Positions 26,143 to 33,649 of a stretch of DNA of 64,000 nucleotides are shown here, one piece after another. Source of the stretch: Deltaproteobacteria bacterium (GTDB lineage Bacteria > Desulfobacterota > Binatia > Binatales > Binataceae); assembly GCA_021831785.1 (NCBI GenBank), contig JAKBMB010000006.1, forward strand, positions 124,001 to 188,000, read 5' to 3'. Below the pieces are notes generated by a model. The model searched no databases and was not told where the DNA came from. It was given only the letters and a program-made list of their open reading frames with translations. The position numbers and the translations under genes were made by a program. Within the stretch, counting starts at the first letter, position 1. Every line of letters starts with the position of its first letter.

Positions 26143-27168
26143 ATGCTGCGCCTGCCACGGTTCGAGTATGCGGCGCCGCACAGCGTTACGCAGGCGGTGG
26201 CGTACTTGCGCGATGGGGCCGGCGAGGCCGTGCTGGTCGCCGGCGGAACCGACCTTTATCCGAACATGAAGCGGGGACTGGTGGAGCCCCGGCTTTTGAT
26301 TGGATTATCTGCGATTCCCGAGCTCAAAGGGCTCACGCAGGGCGCAAGCGGCGAGCTTGTTATCGGCGCCTGCGCCACCTTAAGCGAAGTTGCGCGCGAC
26401 GCGCGAGTGCGCGCGGGTTACCGGGCGTTGGCATTGGCGGCCCACAGCGTCAGCACGCCCACGCTGCGCAACATGGGGACGCTAGGCGGCAATCTATGCC
26501 TCGACACGCGCTGCAACTACTTCAACCAAAGCTACCAGTGGCGCCAATCGATCGGCTTCTGCATGAAAAAGGACGGCGACATATGCCTGGTGGCGCCAAG
26601 CAGCCCGCGCTGCTGGGCTATCTCATCGTGCGACACCGCGCCGGCGTTGATCGCGCTCGGCGCGAGCGCTCGCCTTGCGGGGCCGCGCGGTGAGCGGGTA
26701 ATCCCGGTTGAATCGCTTTACCGCGACGACGGGATTGACTACCTGACCAAACAAGCCGACGAGATTTTGGTCCAAATCGTCGTGCCGCCTAGACCGGATT
26801 GGTGCTCGACCTACTGGAAATTGCGTCGTCGAGGAAGTTTCGACTTTCCTATTCTGGGCGTTGCGGCGGCGCTGCAAAGCGACTCAAACGGCTTTGTGCG
26901 TGAAGCGAGGATCGTATTGGGAGCGGTCGCGGCCCATCCGCTAACGCTGCCCGACGCGGCAGAGCTTCTGGTAGGAAAAGCGCTGTCCGAGGAGGTGATT
27001 GCTGGCGCCGCCGAGCTGGCGTATAGAGTTGCGAAACCGGCCGACAACAGCGATCTCACCCTTGGTTATCGCAAGCGCATGGTGCGGGTGTATCTGGAGC
27101 GGGCCCTAAGAGAGCTTGCCGCGCTTGACCGGGACAGCGCTCTTCGCGACGAAACCGGCGCAGCTTGA
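26143..27168 (+). CDS. hcrB: 4-hydroxybenzoyl-CoA reductase, FAD beta subunit with [4Fe-4S] insertion
   Basis: A 341-residue FAD-binding subunit (VAGGTDLYPNMKRG, TLRNMGTLGGNLCLDTRCNY). Ordinary members of the family lack the segment CNYFNQSYQWRQSIGFC-MKK and the following CLVAPSSPRC. Cys124, 140, 148 and 157 here have spacings 16, 8 and 9, which as I recall are those of the extra [4Fe-4S] cluster in Thauera HcrB. That cluster lets the enzyme run as a low-potential reductase, so this gene fixes the complex as a 4-hydroxybenzoyl-CoA reductase type. It lies 168 bases after hcrA and may have its own promoter. Confidence 0.9.
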   Translation: MLRLPRFEYAAPHSVTQAVAYLRDGAGEAVLVAGGTDLYPNMKRGLVEPRLLIGLSAIPELKGLTQGASGELVIGACATLSEVARDARVRAGYRALALAAHSVSTPTLRNMGTLGGNLCLDTRCNYFNQSYQWRQSIGFCMKKDGDICLVAPSSPRCWAISSCDTAPALIALGASARLAGPRGERVIPVESLYRDDGIDYLTKQADEILVQIVVPPRPDWCSTYWKLRRRGSFDFPILGVAAALQSDSNGFVREARIVLGAVAAHPLTLPDAAELLVGKALSEEVIAGAAELAYRVAKPADNSDLTLGYRKRMVRVYLERALRELAALDRDSALRDETGAA

Positions 27169-27384
27169 ATCGCACTTCGCGCCTCGCATGCTTAGGGAAT
27201 GGTTTTAATTCGGCTTGGAACGTCGAGCGCGCATGGCCGTCATGAATGGGCTAAGGGAGGTGTTCGCCGCTCTCTGAGACGAGAAGACCTGGCGGGCCGG
27301 ATCGTCGTATTTGCGCAGCCACAGCGGTTTTTGTGTGCGAGAGACGGCGCGTAGACCGGGGACATAATCGAGCGGAGGTGATCT

Positions 27385-27780
27385 ATGCGAGACGTACCAA
27401 TAGGCGCGAGGGGAACTTACACGTTTACCGTCGATAAAGAGCATCTGGCCAGCAGGGGCGTGCCGACACTTCCCGACGTTCTTGCGACGGGACAGATGAT
27501 AGGCGCGATGGAGATTGCGGCGATCGACGCGGTCAAGCCGTTTCTTGATGCGGACGAAACCTCAGTGGGAATCTCAGTTAACGTGAAGCACCTCGCGCCC
27601 ACGCCTCTCGGCAATGTGGTACGGGCGGAGGCGGAAGTGATCGCGACCGAGGGCCGGCGCCTTGAGTTTAAAGTTCGCGCGGCGGACGAGCACGAGGAAA
27701 TCGGCGCCGGAACGCACGGGCGCGCCGTAATCAAACCGGATAAGTTCAAAGACAGGATCGAGGCCAAGGCTAAGAAATAA
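27385..27780 (+). CDS. hotdog-fold acyl-CoA thioesterase, FlK-like
   Basis: A 131-residue hotdog protein like fluoroacetyl-CoA thioesterase and other small acyl-CoA thioesterases: HLASRGVPTLPDVLATGQMI, GAMEIAAIDAVKPFLDADET, VGISVNVKHLAPTPLGNVVR and EIGAGTHGRAVI. The Glu in the central helix region and the His in VKHLAPT and GTHGR fit the family. Beside aryl-CoA genes it could release aromatic acids from trapped CoA esters and recover CoA. It has a GGAGG before the ATG and closes the plus-strand aromatic block. Confidence 0.75.
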   Translation: MRDVPIGARGTYTFTVDKEHLASRGVPTLPDVLATGQMIGAMEIAAIDAVKPFLDADETSVGISVNVKHLAPTPLGNVVRAEAEVIATEGRRLEFKVRAADEHEEIGAGTHGRAVIKPDKFKDRIEAKAKK

Positions 27781-27986
27781 GCTGTCGAATCGAACAGGCG
27801 GCGGGCCTCAGAACGCTGTCGCGCTCGCGCGTTTTGCGCGGCAGCACCGTGGTCAAGCAGTTGGCGCTGGCGATGCCTTACCAGCCTTTCAGGGCGAGAT
27901 TGCCCCCGGTCCCTGAACGCGGAGAGCAGCAGCGAGAACCCGCATATACGTCACATGCCTCCATTCGCCTTACGTGGGGAACAGGG

Positions 27987-29246
27987 TTAGCTCGCCATGA
28001 GCTTCGACATCACCTTCAGACCGAGGTCCATCGCCTCCCAGGCGAAGCCGGCGTGGAAGGGCTCGCCGCGACCGAAACGCCACGGGGCGTATATTCCCAG
28101 GACTTTCTTCCCGAGCCGCCATAACGGCGACACTCCCACCCGGTAATCCTCCGGATGGTCGCCGGCCACCTGGACCGGTTTCATCGGGTCGCCCGTGTAA
28201 CTGAGCGGCACCTGGGCAAAGGTTGCGCGGTTCAATTCTTCCATCACGCACATGCTCATCGGCTCGAACTTGAGCTTCGGTCTGACACCTGTGATTTCAG
28301 CCGCGATGTGCTCGCCGGCCGCGTCGCCTTGAAGCAGGGCCAAAAAGGCCTGCTTGATGGGGAAATCGGCGGCGTCGCCCACCGCGAAGATCGCCGATTG
28401 ACCGCTGACGCGCCGGCTGTCGGGATCGACCTTGATAAAGCCGCGGTCGTCGCTCTCAAGCGCGCCATAGTTTTGCTCGGCGATATATGGGGGAAAAGCG
28501 GCCAAGACGTCGAACTCGCGCGCCTGGCCGTTTTGATATCTCGCGACCCCCGCTTCGATCGCGGTCGCGACGAAGCCTTTGAAGCCGTGGATGCCGCGTT
28601 CCTCGAACTCGCCCGCGACCACCGTGTCCAGCCGCGGCCCGAATGCTTGGATGAAGCTGTCTTCGTAAGTCGTCCAGGTTATGTCGATCCGGTCGCGAAC
28701 GCCGTGCCGGCGCAGCCACGTGTCGCTCATCAGGCACATCTCGTAGAGCGGTCCGGAGCAGCGGTTGTTAGGGGGGATAAGGAAGAGCAACTTGCGCGAC
28801 GCGCCGGCCCGGGCGTCCTCGACAAGCTTCTGGAACGCCTGACCCAAGCGCAGCATCTCCGCGGGTGTCCAGACCGTGACCGCGTGCTCGGCAAGGCCCG
28901 GAATCTCGCCCGGCCGCATGTCGGCGCCGGTGGCGACAACGAGATAATCATAACCTATCTCTCGCCCGGTGAGCTGCACCTTACGGCCGTGCGGGTCGAT
29001 GCTCGTGGCGGTGTGCTGTATGAACTCGATGTTCTTACGTTTGACTGCGCCCGACAGCGGCACCTTGAAGTCTTCCGGGTCTTCGCCAAATGGCACATAG
29101 ATCGTGTTCGGCTTGAACAGAAAATAGTCGCGGTTCGAAACCAGCGTCAAAGCGACCCGATCTCCCAGCCGATAGCGCAGGTAGAATGTCGCTTCGAGGC
29201 CGCCGAACCCTCCACCGAGCACTACGATGTGCGGTCGTGCGGTCAT
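27987..29246 (-). CDS. sulfide:quinone oxidoreductase-like flavoprotein
   Basis: A 419-residue FAD/NAD(P)-binding oxidoreductase of the SQR / type II NADH dehydrogenase group. The FAD site is IVVLGGGFGGLEATFYL, a second dinucleotide motif is replaced by FLIPPNNRCSGPLYEMCLM, and the flavin-proximal SAIFAVGDAADFPIKQAFLA is clear. Cys in NNRCSGP lies where SQRs have a redox cysteine, but the full cysteine set is not evident. The ATG at 29246 overlaps the hypB stop (ATGA), making it the last gene of the hydrogenase operon. It may link that hydrogenase or sulfur compounds to quinone; the substrate is open. Confidence 0.65.
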   Translation of the reverse strand: MTARPHIVVLGGGFGGLEATFYLRYRLGDRVALTLVSNRDYFLFKPNTIYVPFGEDPEDFKVPLSGAVKRKNIEFIQHTATSIDPHGRKVQLTGREIGYDYLVVATGADMRPGEIPGLAEHAVTVWTPAEMLRLGQAFQKLVEDARAGASRKLLFLIPPNNRCSGPLYEMCLMSDTWLRRHGVRDRIDITWTTYEDSFIQAFGPRLDTVVAGEFEERGIHGFKGFVATAIEAGVARYQNGQAREFDVLAAFPPYIAEQNYGALESDDRGFIKVDPDSRRVSGQSAIFAVGDAADFPIKQAFLALLQGDAAGEHIAAEITGVRPKLKFEPMSMCVMEELNRATFAQVPLSYTGDPMKPVQVAGDHPEDYRVGVSPLWRLGKKVLGIYAPWRFGRGEPFHAGFAWEAMDLGLKVMSKLMAS

Positions 29247-29968
29247 GTTTGTTGTTCTCCTTGCGGACTTGGTACGGCTGACGACGCCGCCAGCCTGTCC
29301 GTAATCCAATCGATCCAATCAGAAATACCCTCGCCGGTCCGGGCCGAGATGGGGATTATCCTCGGCTCGGGCATGACGTGAGAAAGCGATTCCTCGAAGG
29401 CGGCCACGCTCAGACCCGACAGATGGGGCAGCAAGTCGATCTTGGTGAGCAGCACAAGATCGGCCGCGCGGAAAATCGGCGGGTACTTGAGCGGCTTGTC
29501 TTCGCCCTCGGTGACCGAAAGCGCAACGACGTTGGCCGCCTGGCCCAGATCGTATATCGCCGGGCACACCAGGTTGCCGACGTTCTCGATCACGAAGATG
29601 TCCAAGGCGGCCGACCGAAAGCTGTCGAGCGCGCGATGCACCATCGCGGCGTCCAAATGACAGGCGGAGCCGGTGGTAATCGTCAGCGCGGGAACGCCTG
29701 CCTGGCGCAATCGGCGGGCGTCGCGGTCGGTCGCAAGATCGCCGCTCACCGCCCCCAGGCGCGCGCGGCCCTTAAGCGCCGAGGAGGTGGCTTCCACAAT
29801 CGCGGTCTTCCCCGCCCCGGGCGAGCCCATCAGGTTAAGGGCGAGGATGCCGCGCCGAGCGAAATGGCCGCGGTTATGGAGCGCCATGCAGTCGTTGGCG
29901 GCCAGGACTTTGTCGTGAATATCGAGCGCGGCGACGCCGGTGTCGCCGCAGCCGCAACTCTGACACAT
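29243..29968 (-). CDS. hypB: hydrogenase nickel incorporation GTPase HypB
   Basis: A 241-residue SIMIBI GTPase that loads nickel into hydrogenase large subunits. The N-terminal metal motif is CQSCGCG (residues 2-8). The P-loop is NLMGSPGAGKTAIVEAT, with SVTEGEDKPLKYPPIFRAAD and LTKIDLLPHL as G-motifs and ENVGNLVCPAIYDLG at the metal-binding switch. There is no long His-rich stretch, so it is not the nickel-storing form. Start chosen at MCQSCGC, whose ATG overlaps the hypA stop. It is cotranscribed with hypA and the flavoprotein. Confidence 0.95.
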   Translation of the reverse strand: MCQSCGCGDTGVAALDIHDKVLAANDCMALHNRGHFARRGILALNLMGSPGAGKTAIVEATSSALKGRARLGAVSGDLATDRDARRLRQAGVPALTITTGSACHLDAAMVHRALDSFRSAALDIFVIENVGNLVCPAIYDLGQAANVVALSVTEGEDKPLKYPPIFRAADLVLLTKIDLLPHLSGLSVAAFEESLSHVMPEPRIIPISARTGEGISDWIDWITDRLAASSAVPSPQGEQQT

Positions 29969-30309
29969 CAAGGCACCTCCATCTCGATACGCTCGAGCAT
30001 GATCTCGTCGCCTTGGATAAGGCGCGCCGGCGCTCCGCACCGCGGGCAGAGAAGCACAGCCCCGCGTTCGACCGTCGTCCGGCACGCCCGGCAGGCCCAT
30101 TGCTCCTCCACGCGGTCGATGTTCAATTCGGCGCGCTCACATAGCGTGCGGACGCGGAAAAATTCGTAGGCGCAAGCGAGCAACTCGGGCTCGACACCGG
30201 AGACCGCTCCGACCCTAACGCGCACCCGCAGCACGGCCGAAGCCCCGTGGGCGCGGGCCTCCTGCTCCACCCGCGCGAGCAATGCCTGGACGATCGAATA
30301 CTCGTGCAT
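29968..30309 (-). CDS. hypA: hydrogenase nickel chaperone HypA
   Basis: A 113-residue protein starting MHEYSIVQALLARVEQEARA, where His2 is the conserved nickel ligand. The zinc site is formed by CRAC and CPRCG in the C-terminal half. HypA delivers nickel with HypB. The start at MHEYS is dictated by the family; codons upstream in frame overlap the enoyl-CoA hydratase end. It sits 10 bases after that gene and shares its stop with the hypB start. This is the intact copy; a truncated second one lies at 46291. Confidence 0.95.
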   Translation of the reverse strand: MHEYSIVQALLARVEQEARAHGASAVLRVRVRVGAVSGVEPELLACAYEFFRVRTLCERAELNIDRVEEQWACRACRTTVERGAVLLCPRCGAPARLIQGDEIMLERIEMEVP

Positions 30310-30319
30310 CGCAGCCTTT

Positions 30320-31156
30320 CTACCTACCTTTGAAGCCAGGCGCCTGGCGGGCAAAGAAGGCCGTGATGCCCTCGGCAAAGTCGGCGCTTTCGGCGCTGCG
30401 AGCCAGGCTTTCCAACTCGCGGTCCAGGTGGTGGTCCAAGCGATCGACGCCTGCGGCCTGGTTTATCAGCGCCTTGGCCGCCGCGTAAGCGTGGGTCGGT
30501 CCGGCGGCTAGCCGGCGCGCCATTGCCATCGTTTCCTCCTCGAACCGCGCGGCCGGATAAACCGCATTCACCAGGCCCATCTCCAGCGCCCGTTTGGCGT
30601 CGAGCCGCGGATTGAGCAGCACCAGTTCCATCGCGCGTCTGAGTCCCACCAAGCGCGGCAGAAAGAACGTCGAGCTTTCCGCTCCCGTGAGCCCGGTCTT
30701 CGAGTACGCCCATTCAAAGCTCGCGCGCTCGGAGGCAACTACCAGGTCGCATGCCATCGCGAGGCCAAAGCCACCCGCCGCCGCAATCCCGTCGACCGCC
30801 GCAATGAAGGGCTTTGGCGCGCGCTTGATCTCCGAGATGGTGCTGTGGAGATACTCGAGAATCTGCCTGAAGGGCTCGCTGAACTCGCCGCCGGCGCTGT
30901 TTGCGCCCGCGGGCTTCAGATAGGACAGGTCCTCGGCGTCGCCGCCGGCCCTGACGTACTTGAGATCGGCCCCGCTGCAGAACACCCCGTTTATCCCGCG
31001 CAATATCACTGCCCGAATCGCGCGGTCGCGCGCGTAGCCGAGGCCCGCTTTGCGCAAGTCGCGCGCGGTTGCGACATCGAGCGAATTGAAATGCTCGCCG
31101 CGAGCGATGGCGATGATTCCGACCGGCCCGTCGCGCTCAGCGTGAATGTGATTCAT
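30320..31156 (-). CDS. enoyl-CoA hydratase/isomerase inside the hyp operon
   Basis: A 278-residue crotonase-superfamily protein: VFCSGADLKYVRAGG (oxyanion hole), KPFIAAVDGIAAAGGFGLAM, FEWAYSKTGLTGAESSTFFL and the C-terminal ADFAEGITAFFARQAPGFKG, which resembles PaaG-type isomerases. The acid at TGAES could serve in catalysis. It is unusual to find it between hypE and hypA, with 28 bases on one side and 10 on the other, so it should be transcribed with them. A role in aromatic or beta-oxidation of CoA esters is likely; the exact substrate is unknown. Confidence 0.75.
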   Translation of the reverse strand: MNHIHAERDGPVGIIAIARGEHFNSLDVATARDLRKAGLGYARDRAIRAVILRGINGVFCSGADLKYVRAGGDAEDLSYLKPAGANSAGGEFSEPFRQILEYLHSTISEIKRAPKPFIAAVDGIAAAGGFGLAMACDLVVASERASFEWAYSKTGLTGAESSTFFLPRLVGLRRAMELVLLNPRLDAKRALEMGLVNAVYPAARFEEETMAMARRLAAGPTHAYAAAKALINQAAGVDRLDHHLDRELESLARSAESADFAEGITAFFARQAPGFKGR

Positions 31157-31184
31157 GGCCTCGTCCCATCCGGCAAATCGCCGG

Positions 31185-32225
31185 TCAACAGATTCGCGGC
31201 AGCGGCTCTCCTTCCGGTTCGTTGAGGAGACGGCGGCCGAAGCCGGTATCGAGGATCACGATGCCGGGCCGCTCGGCGAGGCAGGTTCCGATGATGGCCG
31301 CGTCGGCGCCGAGCGGATGCCTTCGCAGCGCCGCGACCACCGCCTCGGCGGCCGCGGCGCGCACGCCGAGCACCGCTTTGCCCTCGTTGGCCGCGTGCAG
31401 CGGGTCGATGCCCAGCAACTCGCTTGCGGCGCGCACTTCCTGCCGGATGGGGATCGCGGCTTGGTCGATCACAATGCCCACGCCGCTTTTGTCCGCCATT
31501 TCGTGCAACGCGCTGGCCAATCCGCCGCGGGTCGGATCCTTCATTGCGGTCACCGCGTCGGGCGTGCATTCGAGCGCAGCGCGCACCAGGGAGTTAAGCG
31601 GGGCGACATCGGAGAGTAATTGCGTCTCGAGCCCCAGGTCGTGCCGGCAGGCCATCACCGCGAGCCCGTGATCGCCGATAGTGCCGGTAACCACGATCCG
31701 GTCGCCCGGCTTAAGTCCTCGGTCAGTGACGACTTGGCGGACCAAGGCTACCCCCGCGGTATTGATGACGATCCCGTCGAGTTCCCCGCGGCCCATCACC
31801 TTGGTGTCGCCGGTGACGACCGAGGCGGCGGCCTGCCGGCACGCGGCGCGCATCGATTCCTGGATGCGCTCGAGGCCGCGGCGCGGGAAACCCTCCTCGA
31901 GGACAACCGCGCAAGTGAGCCCCAGCGGCTCGGTCGCTCCCATCATCGCCAGGTCGTTCACCGTCCCCGCGATCGCAAGCCGCCCGATGTCGCCGCCTGG
32001 AAAGAAGGGCGGCTGAATTACGTAGGAGTCGGTCGTGATGACCAGCCATCGGTCGCCAAGCTTTAGCGCCGCCCCGTCGTCCATGGCCGCGGGCCCGATC
32101 CCTTCGAAGGGTACTGAGTCGGCGTCCGTAAGGAAAACCTGGCGAATGAGGTCGCGCATGGCGCGTCCGCCCGCGCCGTGCTTGAGCGCGATCCTGCCGT
32201 CCCTGGCCATTGCGCTGCCGCTCAT
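31185..32225 (-). CDS. hypE: hydrogenase maturation factor HypE
   Basis: A 346-residue PurM/AIRS-fold protein that dehydrates a carbamoylated C-terminal cysteine to the thiocyanate used for the CN ligands of the NiFe centre. It shows KHGAGGRAMRDLIRQVF near the N-terminus, FFPGGDIGRLAIAGTVNDLA, SVVTGDTKVM and MKDPTRGGLASALHEMA. The chain ends in PRIC, the essential terminal Cys motif. The start overlaps the hypD stop by four bases. Confidence 0.95.
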   Translation of the reverse strand: MSGSAMARDGRIALKHGAGGRAMRDLIRQVFLTDADSVPFEGIGPAAMDDGAALKLGDRWLVITTDSYVIQPPFFPGGDIGRLAIAGTVNDLAMMGATEPLGLTCAVVLEEGFPRRGLERIQESMRAACRQAAASVVTGDTKVMGRGELDGIVINTAGVALVRQVVTDRGLKPGDRIVVTGTIGDHGLAVMACRHDLGLETQLLSDVAPLNSLVRAALECTPDAVTAMKDPTRGGLASALHEMADKSGVGIVIDQAAIPIRQEVRAASELLGIDPLHAANEGKAVLGVRAAAAEAVVAALRRHPLGADAAIIGTCLAERPGIVILDTGFGRRLLNEPEGEPLPRIC

Positions 32226-33361
32226 TCGCGCGCTCCAAGGTCGAGATGGCCGCCGTACTCGTGCCAGATTCGGCAGGTGCCCTCACTGCTCACCATGCAG
32301 GCGCCCACGGGATTCTCCGGAACGCATTGGCGGCCGAACAGCGGACAGGCATTGGGGCTTGCGACGCCGGCCATAATTTCGCCGCAGATGCAGCTCTGGG
32401 CGAGGCTTGGCGGTGCGAGGTCCCAAAGCCGTTCGAGGTCGATCCGAAAGCGTTTGCGCGCGTCGAGGTGCGCGTATTCGTCGCGCAGGCGCAGATTGCC
32501 GTTGGGAACATGAGCGATGCCGCGCCAACGTCCACCGGTGGGCTTGAACACACGCCACAGCAGGCGCTGCGCGTTGCGGTTGCCCTCGCGCGTGACGCAG
32601 CGCGGATACATGTTGGCGACCTCGGCGCGCCGGTCCCGAATCAATTCGACCAGCCGAACCAGCCCGGCCAGGATATCCAGCGGCTCGAATCCCGCCACGA
32701 CCACGGGCATCTCGTGGCGCTGGACAAACCGCTCAAAGATGCCCCATCCCGTGACGGTCGCGGCGTGGCCCGCGGCGAGGAATCCCTCGACGCGTGTCTC
32801 GGGCATCTCGGCCACGATTTCCATCACCGGCGGGATGTACTTGTGCGCCGACAGGACCGAGAAGTTCACCGGCGGACCGGCCTCGATCACCGCCGCGGTC
32901 GCGATCGCGGTGGTCTCGAAGCCGCTGGCGAAGAACACGCACTGCTCATCGGACTCGCGAGCGATTCGGACCGCCTGGGCCACGCTGTAGACGACGTCCA
33001 CGCTCGCGCCCTCGGCTTTGGCGTCAGCGAGCGATTTCGCGCTGCCCGCCACCCTCAGCATGTCGCCGTAGGTGAGGATGCGCGGTCCCTGCTGGGCCAG
33101 CGCCACCGCCTCATCGACCTCCGGCATATCGGTCACGCACACCGGGCATCCCGGTCCCATGATCACATCGAGCTCGCGCGGGAAGACGGCGCGCAGGCCG
33201 TATTTGGCGATCGCCTGCTCGTGGCTCCCGCACACGTGCATCACTGAGACGGGCGCCCGCCCGATTTCGCGCACCAGCCGCGTCAACAGCGCGGTCATCA
33301 ACCGCGCCGTGGCCGGGTCCCGGAAGCGCAAGGCGCCGGCGAGTAGGTCCTGATCAGCCAC
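32222..33361 (-). CDS. hypD: hydrogenase maturation factor HypD
   Basis: A 379-residue [4Fe-4S] protein that assembles the Fe(CN)2CO unit with HypC. The active-site cysteines lie in VMHVCGSHEQAI and MGPGCPVCVTD. The cluster cysteines lie in SCICGEIMAG, CPLFGRQCVPENPVGACMVS and the late GTCRIW. I choose the GTG at 33361 because it gives an eight-base overlap with hypC and homology starts just after; an ATG at 33400 would extend it by 13 residues into hypC. Confidence 0.95.
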   Translation of the reverse strand: MADQDLLAGALRFRDPATARLMTALLTRLVREIGRAPVSVMHVCGSHEQAIAKYGLRAVFPRELDVIMGPGCPVCVTDMPEVDEAVALAQQGPRILTYGDMLRVAGSAKSLADAKAEGASVDVVYSVAQAVRIARESDEQCVFFASGFETTAIATAAVIEAGPPVNFSVLSAHKYIPPVMEIVAEMPETRVEGFLAAGHAATVTGWGIFERFVQRHEMPVVVAGFEPLDILAGLVRLVELIRDRRAEVANMYPRCVTREGNRNAQRLLWRVFKPTGGRWRGIAHVPNGNLRLRDEYAHLDARKRFRIDLERLWDLAPPSLAQSCICGEIMAGVASPNACPLFGRQCVPENPVGACMVSSEGTCRIWHEYGGHLDLGARE

Positions 33362-33644
33362 GTTTTCTGCCCTCGGCGGCCTCAATCTCACTGCGCACAT
33401 CGGCCGCCATCAGGTCGTCTTCCTCGCCGGCCTTAAGCAACTCCTCATACAAGGCCAGCGTCTGATCGACCTCGCCCGGCGGGATGCGGCGAATCGCGAA
33501 GCCGACGTGGTTCATGATGTAGTCGCCGGGTGCGACCGGCTCGTCGACCACATCGAGTCTGACCTCCCTGCATACGCCGAAGAAATCGACCGTTGCCAGC
33601 GATCCTTCGACCGACACTACCTTACCTGGAACGCCGAGACACAT
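33354..33644 (-). CDS. hypC: hydrogenase chaperone HypC
   Basis: A 96-residue HypC/HupF-family protein beginning MCLGVPGKVVSVEGSLATVD. Cys2 binds the iron centre during its assembly on HypD and then the large-subunit precursor. DYIMNHVGFAIRRI is the usual second signature. It has a C-terminal acidic extension of about 20 residues. It lies five bases after hypF. Confidence 0.95.
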   Translation of the reverse strand: MCLGVPGKVVSVEGSLATVDFFGVCREVRLDVVDEPVAPGDYIMNHVGFAIRRIPPGEVDQTLALYEELLKAGEEDDLMAADVRSEIEAAEGRKRG

Positions 33645-33649
33645 CGCGG

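Noticed and set aside
28155-29381. A 408-codon plus-strand frame antisense to the SQR-like gene
   Set aside because: The minus-strand flavoprotein has clear FAD motifs and operon coupling; the antisense frame has none.
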